Origin: Vibrio mexicanus
GTDB lineage: Bacteria > Pseudomonadota > Gammaproteobacteria > Enterobacterales > Vibrionaceae
Assembly (NCBI RefSeq): GCF_001012815.1
Contig: NZ_JYJP01000090.1
Span: 1 to 64,000 of the forward strand
Reading direction: 5' to 3'
Length of the DNA stretch: 64,000 bases
The notes under the pieces were generated by a model, which ran no database searches, was not told the DNA's origin, and worked only from the letters and a program-made list of their open reading frames with translations. The translations under genes were made by a program, and so were the position numbers. Below, in pieces: positions 8,494 through 18,726 of the stretch. The stretch's first letter is position 1, and every line of letters begins with the position of its first letter.

Positions 8494-10457
8494 ATGTCTC
8501 GCCTTTTTATTGCTGAAAAACCGAGCCTTGGACGCGCGATTGCAGCCGCTTTGCCTAATCCTCAGAAAAAGGATCAAGGGTTTATTCGTTGCGGTAATGG
8601 CGACATTGTCACTTGGTGTATCGGCCATCTGTTGGAACAAGTAGAACCGGATGCTTATGATGACCGCTATAAGAAATGGAATCTCGCTGATCTACCCATC
8701 GTTCCCGAACAATGGCAATTAAGACCTCGGAAATCGGCAAGCAAACAGCTCACGGTAGTTAGAAAGCTCCTTAAAGATGCAACACAAATTATCCACGCAG
8801 GCGATCCAGATAGAGAAGGGCAGCTTTTGGTGGATGAGGTGCTGGATTACTGCAAAGTGCCTAAAGCCAAAAAAGCGTCTGCACAGCGGCTACTCATTAG
8901 CGACTTGAACTTACCAGCGGTTAAGCGCGCACTGAATCAACTGCGTAGTAATAGTGAATTTGTCCCGTTGTCGGTGTCGGCATTGGCGCGTTCACGAGCC
9001 GATTGGCTCTATGGTATGAATATGACACGCGCTTATACCTTGCTTGGGCAAAAAGGCGGTTATCAAGCGTGCTGTCGGTTGGCCGAGTTCAAACGCCAGT
9101 GCTTGGGTTGGTGGTGCGTCGAGATGAAGAGATTGAACAGTTCGTTCCTCGTGATTACTTCACTCTTCATGCTTTGATTCCTTACCAAGGAAATGGGCAG
9201 GCTTTTGATATTCGTGCGCGATGGAAACCAAGCGAAGCCTGCAAGCCTTGGCAAGATGAAGAAGGCCGAGTTCTTAATCGAAAGTTGGTTGAAAATGTGG
9301 CCCAGCGTATTGCTGGCCAACCAGCGAAAGTGGTGGAGTCAGAGCAAAAGCAAACCAAGCAATCTGCCCCTTTACCTTATTCTCTATCAGCACTTCAAAT
9401 CGATGCTGCTAAGCGCTTTGGAATGAGTGCTAAGCAAGTGCTCGATGTGTGCCAAAGCTTGTATGAAAAACACAAGCTTATTACCTACCCAAGGTCCGAC
9501 AGTCGATATCTGCCCAAGGAGCATTATGGGCAAGCACCAAGTGTGATTAATGCGATTGCCAATAATGCCAAAGAGCTGCAATCGGCGGCCAATGGCGCAG
9601 ATACATCCTTGAAGTCTAAAGCTTGGAATGACAGCAAAGTCGATGCGCACCACGCCATTATTCCTACTCCCAAGAATGCGTCGATGAATGCACTCTCTGG
9701 CGATGAAATGAAGATTTATCAACAGATCGCTAGGCAGTATTTAATGCAGTTTTATCCAGCAGCAATATATGCTGATGCTAAGCTAGTGTTTGACATTGCT
9801 GGTGGCACTTTTATTGCAAAAGGTAGGCAGCTTGTCTCTGCTGGCTGGAAAGCTCTGATGGGCAAAAGTGATGACGAAGACACTGGTGTCGACAATGTTC
9901 CACCTCTCACTGAGGGGACGGTATTAACATGTCGAGAGGGTGAAATTAAGGATCGTAAAACCGAGCCGCCTAAACATTTTACAGAAGCTACTTTACTCCA
10001 AGCGATGACAGGAATTGCGCGTTTTGTCGAAGACAAAGAGCTGAAAAAAATCCTTAAGGAGACGGATGGCTTAGGTACTGAAGCCACACGTGCGGGCATT
10101 CTAGATACTTTGTTTAAACGCCAGCTGTTGAAACGGCAAGGGAAAACGATACTCAGCACGCCAGCAGGGCGAGGTTTAATCCATGCTTTGCCCAAAGAGT
10201 CAACATACCCAGATATGACTGCTCATTGGGAGCATCAGCTGCAAGGAATGGCCGAACGTAATCAAGCCTATCAACCGTTTATGCAAACCCTAGAGCAGCG
10301 TATTGATGGTTTGATGGATCAGGTACGAACCTCGCCAGTTCCAACATCACTTCAGCATCTGCCAAAAGTAGAGCGGCCTGCGTTTAAGAAGCGTCGTCGT
10401 AGTTCTGCCAAGGGGGCGAGAAAACCGAGTACAGCAAAAAGAGTAACCAAAAAGTGA
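8494..10457 (+). CDS. topB: DNA topoisomerase III (one frameshift)
   Basis: Type IA topoisomerase of about 654 residues that unlinks and decatenates DNA. The toprim start [17 protein letters not shown] and the [10 protein letters not shown] motif are in the first part; the active-site Tyr is in [13 protein letters not shown]; the C-terminus is a basic tail rich in Lys and Arg. The frame breaks near 9070: the first part ends in GGYQAC while the conserved continuation [13 protein letters not shown] is in another frame. One missing G (GCG-GTG read as GCGTG) explains it. The break is inside a highly conserved domain, so a sequencing error is likely. Confidence 0.92.
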
Positions 10458-10481
10458 GCCAATGTGGCTCACTTTTTGGTT
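10445..10481 (+). terminator. strong bidirectional terminator after topB
   Basis: A 17-bp near-perfect stem (AACCAAAAAGTGAGCCA and its complement) with a 3-base loop and flanking A- and T-runs. It contains the topB stop codon, so the gene ends within its own terminator. It also serves the convergent SDR gene. Confidence 0.9.
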
Positions 10482-10501
10482 ATTGAATCCGAAGTTAATC
10501 A

Positions 10502-11185
10502 TCACCTACCAAGCAGTAATGAACCATCATAGTTGATGAATTGACTCGAGTTTTCCTGAGTGGCTTGCTCAATCACTTTGATGAGTCCTGACGCTGAAGT
10601 CTCGGTATCAATCAAAGCATTTGGTCCGCCCATTTGGGTTTTGACCCAACCTGGGTGCAGAGCGAGAACCGTAAAACCTTGAGGGGAGAGGTCGTTGCTC
10701 AGGCTTTTCACCACTGAGTTTAACGCCGCTTTGGATGAGCGGTAGATGTAGCCGCCCCCGGAGGTATTTTCGGTCATGCTGCCGACTTTCGACGATATGC
10801 ACGCAATCTTCTTAATTGAGCTTCGAGATAGCTTGGCGTGCAGCGCTTCAACCAGTTTAAGCGGCGCGATGGTATTGATTTCAAATACGCGTCGCCACTC
10901 TTCCACATCGGTATTGCCGAAGCCATAACCTTTAGGGCCGTAGTAACCTGCGTTGTTAATCAACAGATCAAGCGCGTTTATGCTTTGAGCAAAACGGTTA
11001 ACGGCGTCGTAGTCGGTTATATCCAGTTGGTGACAGCGGAGATGATCTTCTTCAAGTGCCAGTAGTTCTTGGGCGCTATTTGGGTCTCTATACGTTGTTT
11101 CGACTTTCCAACCCATAGCCAGGTACTGCTTCACAAGGCTTAAGCCGATTCCGCGGTTTCCACCAGTAATGACAACGGTATTCAT
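10502..11185 (-). CDS. SDR family oxidoreductase
   Basis: A 227-residue short-chain dehydrogenase with an intact set of motifs: GGNRGIG at 8-14 for the dinucleotide, INNAG at 76-80, Ser131/132, and Tyr148-xxx-Lys152 (YRSSK). It resembles C-factor-like carbonyl reductases; the substrate is unknown. It lies 9 bases downstream of the EamA transporter gene on the same strand and so is probably cotranscribed with it. Confidence 0.85.
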   Translation of the reverse strand: MNTVVITGGNRGIGLSLVKQYLAMGWKVETTYRDPNSAQELLALEEDHLRCHQLDITDYDAVNRFAQSINALDLLINNAGYYGPKGYGFGNTDVEEWRRVFEINTIAPLKLVEALHAKLSRSSIKKIACISSKVGSMTENTSGGGYIYRSSKAALNSVVKSLSNDLSPQGFTVLALHPGWVKTQMGGPNALIDTETSASGLIKVIEQATQENSSQFINYDGSLLLGR

Positions 11186-11194
11186 AGCCTCTCC

Positions 11195-12148
11195 TTACTT
11201 TTGTTTGCTCGTTGCTTTTGGGGCTGCTTTTCTTGAACCTAGCACATTTATCAAAGCACCAATCACAATAAGCGCACCGCCAATGAAGGTGTAGATGGAT
11301 GGGATCTCGTTAAAGATGACTGCACCCAATAGCGCAGAAAAAACAATCTGAATATAGGAATAAGCAGACGCTTTCCCAGCAGATTGGGTTTTCATCGCTT
11401 TGGTCAAACCAACTTGGCCTATTTGAGTAAAAATGCCGACCAGAATCAGCATGAAGGTCAAAAATAGGCTAGGCCAAATAAAGTCATCCGCCACCAAGAA
11501 CAGAGATGTTGGCAGGGCAATTAATGGGAAGTAAAAGATGATCACTGAGCTGTCTTCAGTTTGGCTGAGCTTTCTTACTATGACGTAGGCAATAGAGCTT
11601 CCCAAGGCGCCAATAATTGCGATCATGACACTAAACATAGGCAGTTCATAGTTCACGTCATCGATGATGTTCGGCTGAATAATGACAAACAAGCCAGCTA
11701 AACAAAACGCAATACACAGCATGGTGGAGCGTTGCAAACGTTCCTTAAGGAAAATGAGACCAAGTATGGCGGTAAACACCGGATGGACGTATTGCAATAT
11801 AGTGGCTTCAGCCAATGGCAAACTGGTAATCGAGTAGTAGACGCACATCAGGGCGAGCGTACCGACCAATCCACGGGCAAACAGTAATGGCTTGTTGTGA
11901 CCCCAAACCGATATACCTTTGCGTTTGACGTCAAGATAGCTGATCACTAATGAGACAAGGGCGCGAGCTGCGACGATTTCAAACACAGGGATGCCATAAG
12001 TACTGACGTATTTGACACAGGCCGACATCAAGGCGAAGCCAAGTGCTGATATCAGCATGTATTTCACGCCGTCGGGCAAAGAAAAGCGAGATATTGAATT
12101 CATTTGATTTTTTTTAGAAAGAGTGGGCAAGCGTGAGTACTTTATCAT
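11195..12148 (-). CDS. EamA/DMT family transporter
   Basis: An inner-membrane protein of up to 317 residues with about ten hydrophobic segments arranged as two EamA repeats, typical of drug/metabolite exporters such as RhaT/YdcZ relatives (VGTLALMCVYYSITSLPLAE ... LPLAEATILQYVHPVFTAI). A second ATG at 12103 (MNSISRFSLPDG) gives 302 residues and may be the real start; neither has a clear ribosome site. It is the first gene downstream of the polyketide-like operon on the same strand, after a large stem-loop, so export of that operon's product is possible but unproven. Confidence 0.85.
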   Translation of the reverse strand: MIKYSRLPTLSKKNQMNSISRFSLPDGVKYMLISALGFALMSACVKYVSTYGIPVFEIVAARALVSLVISYLDVKRKGISVWGHNKPLLFARGLVGTLALMCVYYSITSLPLAEATILQYVHPVFTAILGLIFLKERLQRSTMLCIAFCLAGLFVIIQPNIIDDVNYELPMFSVMIAIIGALGSSIAYVIVRKLSQTEDSSVIIFYFPLIALPTSLFLVADDFIWPSLFLTFMLILVGIFTQIGQVGLTKAMKTQSAGKASAYSYIQIVFSALLGAVIFNEIPSIYTFIGGALIVIGALINVLGSRKAAPKATSKQK

Positions 12149-12257
12149 ACTCAGCGAATAGCGGGTTTAATATTAGTGAGAGCAAGCGAGTGAGTGAAGT
12201 TAGAAGAACTTTCGGTAAGCAATCTAAAGGAAAGTAAGAAAAGGGACGCGATTCGCG

Positions 12258-12293
12258 CTCTCCTAGCTAGACATCAAAACTGAGCTAGGAGAG
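12258..12293 (-). terminator. large stem-loop after the polyketide-like operon
   Basis: An 11-bp perfect inverted repeat CTCTCCTAGCT / AGCTAGGAGAG separated by 14 bases, lying between the ketoreductase stop (12325) and the EamA gene. It has no U-run, so it could be a processing or stability element rather than an intrinsic terminator. Confidence 0.55.
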
Positions 12294-12324
12294 ATTGATT
12301 AGCGAAATGTGGAGGGAATTCGAT

Positions 12325-13062
12325 TTATGCCGACTTTGTGGTTTGGATAAATCCGCCGTCGAGCACAATGTTATGGCCATTTTGGAACAGTCGTTGAGTC
12401 GCTAATCCGAACGCTAATTGTGCGACTTCTTCTGGCTCGGCAAAGCGCTTGAGTGGGATACGATCAAACGCGCCTTTTTGTGTGTACCAAGGAGCTTGTT
12501 TGATCATCTCAGTGGCAACTGGGCCAGGAGAGATAGAGTAAGCGATAAGGTTAGGCAGCGTTTCGGGAGGGCTACTCGCCAAATTGCTTGTCCATTCAAT
12601 CATCATTGCCTTCGCAGTGGCGTATGCTCCTTGACCTGCACGAGGCCGAACGCCAGAAATACTGCCTATGTTGATCACGCAAGGGCTGTCAGATTTCTCG
12701 AGCAGTGGTATACATTGCGTAAACAACCTCTGAGCAGCATAGAAATTTGTGTTCAGTATGCTTTGCCAATCTTCCAACGGTATTTGTGGGATCAAGTTGT
12801 CGCGCAGTATACCCGCGTTGTTTACGAGCACATCGAGTTTAGTGATAGAGCTTAGCGCCTGTTCAACTTGCTGTTGATCGTTGATGTCAAAAACGACAGG
12901 TTTAACGACTGCGCCTGCTGCTTCAAGTGATTCGATTTCTGCTGAAAGGTCAGGGGTTAATTGACGAATATTCATGTAAACCACAAAGTCTTTCTGGGCG
13001 AAATGTTTGGCGATGGCAGCTCCAATTCCCTTTGCAGCGCCAGTAATCAGTACAGTCTTCAT
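12325..13062 (-). CDS. FabG-like ketoreductase (SDR) of the type II PKS-like operon
   Basis: A 245-residue SDR expected to reduce beta-ketoacyl-ACP to the 3-hydroxy form with NAD(P)H. All motifs are present: GAAKGIG at 8-14, NNAG at 81-84, Ser134, Tyr147 and Lys151 (YATAK), and SPGPVATEM after beta-6. It is the last gene of the operon and its ATG overlaps the preceding stop by 4 bases. With an intact ketoreductase and dehydratases but no enoyl reductase in the operon, an unsaturated product is the natural inference. Confidence 0.85.
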   Translation of the reverse strand: MKTVLITGAAKGIGAAIAKHFAQKDFVVYMNIRQLTPDLSAEIESLEAAGAVVKPVVFDINDQQQVEQALSSITKLDVLVNNAGILRDNLIPQIPLEDWQSILNTNFYAAQRLFTQCIPLLEKSDSPCVINIGSISGVRPRAGQGAYATAKAMMIEWTSNLASSPPETLPNLIAYSISPGPVATEMIKQAPWYTQKGAFDRIPLKRFAEPEEVAQLAFGLATQRLFQNGHNIVLDGGFIQTTKSA

Positions 13063-13517
13063 AGTGAACTCTCCAAAGTTTGGACCCAGTTGAGCGATTG
13101 AGCCGTTAAATACTCAACGCCCGCAAGCTCGGTTAGCTTCATATAGTCCTCTTGAGTAAAGGATTGATCACCATGTAAAAAGTTGATGCGAGCTTTTTTA
13201 CCTGCCAGCTCCATTGCGGATATTTGGCACAGGGCCTGCGCGCCTTTTTGAAGTGTGGTGCAGCCTTTCGCTTCCCAGTACACCCAAAATTGGCATCCGC
13301 GCTTTCTCATTAACGGTCGATAGAGCTGCTGCATTAGTAAGAACAGATCGTCTAGCGTGCTGGCGTCCTTATCCCCTGAAGCAACCAGTACCAAAGGTGA
13401 GTGCGTTGCAGAGATAGCCTTGGTGACTTCCCCGCTGAGTGGATCATGTCCTGTAACGGAGTAAATGCTCACATCCGATTCAGAGTGCTGAATGTAGAGA
13501 TTGAGTTCATGCTTCAT
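13059..13517 (-). CDS. truncated, catalytically dead SDR-like protein
   Basis: A protein of 152 residues from the ATG at 13517, which follows a strong GGAGG. Its second half, KGAQALCQISAMELAG then KARINFLHGD, resembles the helix and strand after the catalytic Tyr in SDR enzymes (xxxLxxxLAxELAxxxIRVNxIxPG). The Tyr position of YxxxK appears as Thr (TTLQK) and no GxxxGxG motif is visible. I infer a pseudo-ketoreductase that may pair with or stabilise the adjacent FabG-like enzyme. It overlaps genes on both sides. Confidence in the SDR link is moderate. Confidence 0.6.
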   Translation of the reverse strand: MKHELNLYIQHSESDVSIYSVTGHDPLSGEVTKAISATHSPLVLVASGDKDASTLDDLFLLMQQLYRPLMRKRGCQFWVYWEAKGCTTLQKGAQALCQISAMELAGKKARINFLHGDQSFTQEDYMKLTELAGVEYLTAQSLNWVQTLESSL

Positions 13518-14316
13518 AGTGAGCCTCCAAATACTGTTGAATACGTTTATTGACGACCAGATGTGCTTCGATATTGGCGGCATGAGTGTTAATCGGTAAG
13601 CAATCCCATTCAAAAGATGGGTGTGAGTCAATCAACGATTGCTGCTGTTCAAGAGAGCAAATGATGTCTCCTTGAGTACCAATCAGCAGTGCTGGTGCAG
13701 TTAGCTTCTCTGGGGCGCTGGATGTCTTCTGGCTGATGGCATCCAAGAAGGCTAAGACAGACGGCCTTGAATGGTTGTACTCAACGTAACGTTGCAAGAC
13801 TATGGTTTGAAAATCGTTGAGCTGGCGTAGATAGTCATCGCTGAAAAACCATGGATAAACTGAGAGGAAAATAGTCGAAAGATCCACATCAGTTTCCATC
13901 ATGTGGCGCACGCTACCCATCATTTTTTTACCTTTGGTCGAGATATCTGAACCTGAGTTAATCATGATGAGGTGGTCGATATCGTTGGGATAGCGTTTGG
14001 TTAACTCCAACCCAAGAATGCCACCAAATGAATAGCCTATCAGTGTGACATTAGGCAGCTGCAGCTCTTTAATTAGAGCATGAATAGCTTGGCACAGCTG
14101 GTCATAGGTAAAGGGTTGGTATATCTCAGAGTCGCCACAACCGGGGTAGTCGATAAATACCAGTCTGTGCTTGTTCTTGATAAATGGATAACGGCTTTGC
14201 TTAATCCATGAAGGCTCCCCATGAAAAATCCCATTTAGGAAAACCAAGGTGCGCTCTGCCTCTTGATTACCTTTCAGTGTGTAGTTCATCGCGAACTCTG
14301 GCGTTGTAAACTTCAC
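13507..14316 (-). CDS. alpha/beta hydrolase, candidate product-release thioesterase
   Basis: A 269-residue alpha/beta hydrolase. The nucleophile elbow GYSFGG (Ser96), an oxyanion NGIFHG region near residue 29, and a late Asp (TQGD) and His (NTHAANIEAH) complete a plausible triad. No signal peptide is seen. In the operon it would suit hydrolysis or transfer of the finished acyl chain from the ACP, which is inference. The GTG at 14316 overlaps the preceding stop as GTGA and is preceded by GAGGAAG, so I prefer it to the inner ATG. Confidence 0.8.
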   Translation of the reverse strand: MKFTTPEFAMNYTLKGNQEAERTLVFLNGIFHGEPSWIKQSRYPFIKNKHRLVFIDYPGCGDSEIYQPFTYDQLCQAIHALIKELQLPNVTLIGYSFGGILGLELTKRYPNDIDHLIMINSGSDISTKGKKMMGSVRHMMETDVDLSTIFLSVYPWFFSDDYLRQLNDFQTIVLQRYVEYNHSRPSVLAFLDAISQKTSSAPEKLTAPALLIGTQGDIICSLEQQQSLIDSHPSFEWDCLPINTHAANIEAHLVVNKRIQQYLEAHYEA

Positions 14317-15283
14317 AGCGCTTCCTCTTCTTTGCGAAACTGCGCGAAATCTTCCAATAAGTTGGAGGCAGAATGTTTGTTCGACGCTCGACGTAAAGTG
14401 ACGGTTTCGAGCGAAGCGACATTTCGGCCTTGATCATCTTCGACTACGAAGCGTGATTGCTGATCCTTATCGTCAAGCTTGTGATGACGCCGCTAGCAAG
14501 ATAGTCAGTTTCAGGATTAAACGGTTCAAAGAAGTATGCATTTTCGAGCCTAATTGGCAGCTTAGCGTTGAACTCGGGCTTGGTTGTACTTTCGATTTGA
14601 ATGCATTTAAGAACCGACAGCTGGAGCACTGAATCAAAGGCAAGCGGTGATACCCAAAACGGCAAACTTGGCTTGATGGACTGCCAGTTATCGAGTTGTT
14701 TCAAGTTGAACGTACCACCTATTCGCTCGAGTTCGGTATCGATATAAAGCTGGCCAGTGAGCGTTTGAAATAGCGGCCCATGAGTTGGGTGGATACATCG
14801 GTAGTATAACGCTGGTGGCATATCGAGAGCGTTCAGGCCCTGCGTATTAACACTTGGGCCTTCTTGGTTTATCTCTTTATTCGTCTCGATGACGGCGGTG
14901 GCAACGGTGCAGTCTTTGCGAATGACTTTGCCACTTTTGTTGGTCAGATCCATGACTAATCGAACTGACCAACTGCCATCATTAAGCTTTTCACAAGACA
15001 CTTTCACCGGCTTGGTTGTGCCAAAAGGGATTGGAATACCGCGCAGCTGCTCTACTTGCTTTAAAAAAATGGGATAAGGGGATGAAACACCTGAGCAGTG
15101 AACAACCGTCTGAATCATTAGCTCCGTACTATAGGCAAATGGCACCAAGCAAACACCATTGAAGACATGGTGTTTAAGGCCAACCATTTTGTTTGGGTCG
15201 ATAGTGATGTTCAGCTCAGCTTTGTTCTCGTGCTGCTCAATTGAATCGGCCCAGTGAATAAAGAAAGGTTCTATTGGGTTCAT
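14313..15283 (-). CDS. PKS-type double-hotdog dehydratase 2 (one frameshift)
   Basis: About 323 residues with the two-hotdog layout of polyketide synthase dehydratase domains, but as a free protein. The first half has a complete HxxxGxxxxP motif (His39, Gly43, Pro48 in HVFNGVCLVP). The second half has DSVLQ (Asp217-xxx-Gln221), the partner acid. It would remove water from 3-hydroxyacyl-ACP. Near 14465 the frame fails (ending SNHAS); one added base gives a continuing tail DDKDQQSRFVVEDDQGRNV with a stop at 14313, fused as GTGA to the hydrolase start. Its ATG overlaps the upstream stop (ATGA). Confidence 0.75.
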
Positions 15284-16157
15284 CGTGCTCGGAACTCCTG
15301 TAATTGATAGTTTTTAAACTCAGCAATGAGGCTATTGTCTTGCTCGTTTCTAAGCGTCATGTGTACATGCCCTTCATCCTTGCCCGGTTGGATTTGAGTC
15401 AGTACAAGGCGACCTTTTGGCAAGCCGTAGTAGCAAACTTCTTCTATTTTTGAAGGAATCGCAGGTCGCTCACAGAGCAGGCTGTAGAAGCAAGATTGTA
15501 AATACCCGAAATCAACGCATCGACAGGAGTAGAGAGTTGGACGTCGGCGGTGCTGCCCAAGTAGTATTTGGTTGTGTCACGCATGTCCGAATAACCAACC
15601 AAACATTTGTTTTCATCTGACCAACGGTAGTCATAATTTCGTGTATCAAACAATTGACCAATGAAGGTGAGTTTGACTCGGTTTTCGCCATTGATACGCG
15701 AAATAGCAACCTGTTCAAAGTTGTCAAAGTCGACGAAATCAGCGGATTCACTTCTGTCAAAATGCAAAGAGGCGGTAAAGGCGGTGACATTGGTACGAAT
15801 CGCCTTACCGGATTTGGCTACCTTGTCACAGCCCACTATGATTTCGAATGTATTTCCGACTCTTGTTAGGCTGAGGTAGAGTTTGTTGTCGACGTCGGGA
15901 TATACCTGCACGAGTCGCTTGGAATCAATCTCTCGGACAGAGAAACTATCTAGTTCGAGCGCATCCACAAGAGGGCTCTCGCGCAACAAAGTGATTGCAT
16001 ACTCGAGAAGAAACACTGTGGGAATAACCGCGATGTCTTGAACAATATGCGAGTACAGATAGCGGTGCTCCGTAAGGTTGATAGAGAGCTCATACTTCGC
16101 TTCGGTTTCATCAACCTGTTGAGAGACAATACTCTGGCTGATTAGGTTAGACGTCAT
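15280..16157 (-). CDS. PKS-type double-hotdog dehydratase 1 (one frameshift, variant motif)
   Basis: About 293 residues and paralogous in layout to the next gene. Its His37 lies in SHIVQDIAVIP, where the HxxxGxxxxP glycine is Asp41, and the second-half acid is Asp213 followed by ALIS instead of xxxQ. It is probably weakened or specialised relative to dehydratase 2, and the two may form a heterodimer. The first frame ends DLRFLQK at 15444. One missing base near 15486 restores ERPAIPSKIEEVCYYGL and GRLVLTQIQPGKDEGHVHM to a stop at 15280, which is the typical end of a PKS DH domain. The ATG at 16157 has GGAGA upstream and overlaps the ketosynthase. Confidence 0.72.
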
Positions 16158-17444
16158 TGCTGTCTCCAAAGCGAGAGAAAATGACCGTGGCATTTTGACC
16201 GCCAAAACCAAAGTTGTTGGACATGACGTGATCGACTTGCATCGCTCGCGCGCCTTCGCCTACGTAATCTAAGTCAAGCTCGCTATCAGCGTTCTGATAG
16301 TTGCGCGTGCCATGAATCTTGTTGTCGCGAATCGCATTGATACATGCCACCGCTTCAAGGGTGCCAGCTGCCATGATTCCGTGGCCAATCATCGATTTGG
16401 TAGAGGAAACGGGGATTTGGTAAGCGTGTTCTCCGAATACTTTTTTGATCGCCGTTGTCTCGGTTTTGTCATTCATTTTGGTTGAGGTACCGTGAGCATT
16501 AATGTAACTAATTTGCTCAGGATTCAGACTTGCTGTCTCGAGGGCACCAACCAGTGTTCTATAGCCGCTCTGCCCTCAGGATCTGGGTCAGTGGCGCGAT
16601 AACCATCGGTGAAAGAACCGTAACCCGTTACTTCAGCGAGGATTTTTGCACCTCGGCGCTGCGCTGATTCAAGTTCTTCTAGAATCAAAACGCCACAACC
16701 GCTACCCATCACAAACCCACTGCGTTTCGCATCAAAAGGGCTACAAGCAGAATCTGGATCTGGGTTGGTGGTTAGCGCCCCAATACGGGTAAATCCAATC
16801 ATGGTGTTGACGTCAAAATCGTAAGCGCCACCGACAATGGCAGAGGTGAGTCTTCCACGGCGAATTTTCTCAAAAGCTTCACCAATCGCATTGTTTCCTG
16901 ACGCACACGCGGTGCCGATGCTTAGACTTGGGCCTGTGAGGTTGTAGTAGCGCGCTGCGAAATGGTTGATGCTATCGACATCGTCCAGAGCGGCTCGCTT
17001 ATACATTTCAGGACTTCTTTTTAACTGTGCTAACCATCGATCAAGATCGGTGTTGCCATCAGGGCAGGCTAGGGCATAGTCTTTAATGTAGGTATCAACA
17101 TCGAGCGTTGGGCTGTAGGGTCTGTCTGCGATCATACAGGCGCTCTCTTGATAGACAGGGTCATCAAAGTTTATACCTGACTGATTGACCGCCTCTTCGA
17201 CGGCCAAGAAGAATTTTCTGATGGCCGGATCTTCAGTGTCGGTGTTAGCTAACTTCTTATTTGCAGCAATCTCTTGCGATAGTTCAGGCATTGAAGCCGC
17301 AATAGCGACTATGTCCCCTTTAAGTGGAAATTGTTGAACAGATTTGATGCCGTTTTCTCCGGCTAACAAGGCTTGCCATAAGGTTTCACTCCCTGAACCA
17401 AATGCACTGACTGCGCCCATACCTGTAACCACTACGCGTTTCAT
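16147..17444 (-). CDS. beta-ketoacyl-ACP synthase (third KS of the operon, one frameshift)
   Basis: A FabF-type condensing enzyme of about 432 residues. The catalytic set is complete: Cys180 (IGTACASG), the His of NAHGTST, and the His of KSMIGHG. It would extend an acyl chain with malonyl-ACP. The frame changes near 16560: one missing A links DPEGRAAI to RTLVGALETASLNPEQ and on to INAHGTSTK. Its ATG overlaps the stop of the dead ketosynthase by 4 bases, which suggests stoichiometric synthesis as in KS/chain-length-factor pairs. An insert around residues 105-150 is longer than in FabF. Confidence 0.82.
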
Positions 17445-18674
17445 GATGTACCCTCCTTGGATAGAACTAGACTCACTTGGTTACCGAGATAATCAATGTG
17501 ATGGCAAAGAATGTGTTTGGCTGGTTTTTTGAGCTTTGGCTGTATGACATAGCTGAGTTCGTCAACCAGAGGTTTGTTGCTGAGGTTGAGTACCGGCGCT
17601 AGATAGTCGTGCTTTAGCTGTAAGCAAGCGTAGAAAAGTGAACTTGCTCCTGCTGCGCCGAACGAGAAACCTGTGTAGTCGGTTGAGCTTGTTATTGGAG
17701 TGTTGTTGCCAAAGACGGCTAATGCAGCTGCAGTTTCGATGTTATCAATGGCTGGAATACCACCAAGAGTAAGATGAACCGAGTCGATGTCGTCTATCTT
17801 TAGGCCCGCTTTAGCAATTGCTTTTTGCATGTTTGAAGCAACCCGATCCGTCACGGATTTATGGTCATCTTTGAGAAGGTTAGGCAAGTAGTTGTTTTGG
17901 TAAGATGACACAATGCCGTACACGGTGCGCCCTTCGCTCAGAGCAATACCTGCGTTTTCTATGGCAAAACTAAAACCGCCTTCACCTGCGATGATGCCTT
18001 TATCTCCGAGAAACTGGGCAACGGGTAGACGCTGCTCTAGACGGTAGACATGGTCCAAACAGGCTTCACCTTCTGCTGCGCCCGCGAGTACCATGCTTGC
18101 TCTGTCGTCCTGAATCGCTTCCATCGCTTCACCCGTTGCGATCATGCCGCCAGCGGGGCCATTAACTACGCTGTAGCTCATGCCACGCAAGCCTTGCTGT
18201 ATGGAGACTTGTCCACCAGCGGTGTTAGGAAGCTAGGTAGGATCCAAAGGGGGGGAACATGCGGTAGTTTTCATGGCCTAATAGATCATAATCCACGGTA
18301 AGATCTTCACGTAAGCTCGCCATGTAAGGCTCTGTACTGTTCAGAAAGCCTTGGCTGAAGAAAGAGCCATAGATAACGCCGCAAGTCTCTTGATGCTGTT
18401 CGAAGTAATCAGTGGTCATATTAGCGTTTTCGAACGCTAATGATGCACTCGCTACGCCTAACTTAACCTGATGGGTCATCATGCGAATCGACTTTCTATC
18501 TTTGATAAAATCTCTGGGATTGAAACTGGCAGCTGGACCAAGTGGATACGGAAATGATTCCGTATGGCTGATGCCTGTTTCGCCTTGCTGGTGGCTTGCA
18601 AGGTGATGTTCGAGTGCTATTCCGAGCGACGAAAGTCCGCCTAATCCGGAGATAACCGCAATAGGTGTAGACAT
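17441..18674 (-). CDS. catalytically dead ketosynthase, chain-length-factor-like (frameshifted)
   Basis: A ketosynthase-fold protein of about 410 residues that has lost all three catalytic residues. The nucleophile region reads VVNGPAGGMIATG (no Cys), the first His region reads HLTLGGIPAID instead of AHGTSTPxxD, and the second reads DYTGFSFGAAGASS with Phe for His. The C-terminal fold residues are kept. This is the pattern of a chain-length factor that pairs with an active ketosynthase. The frame shifts at about 18226 by the equivalent of one extra base (or two missing). The rejoined sequence reads LPNTAGGQVSIQQGLRGMSY, which is clearly coding. It starts 52 bases after the previous gene. Confidence 0.75.
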
Positions 18675-18726
18675 TAAAATTTCCTTATTTAAGTTTTGTT
18701 CAAATGATGAAGCGCAAGAAGGTTGC

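Noticed and set aside
9003..9177. Two overlapping topB pieces as separate genes
   Set aside because: The conserved topoisomerase motif continues across the shift, so they are one gene with one missing base.
16147..16476. A short independent ketosynthase fragment
   Set aside because: Adding one base near 16560 joins it in frame to the preceding 306 residues with all catalytic motifs in order.
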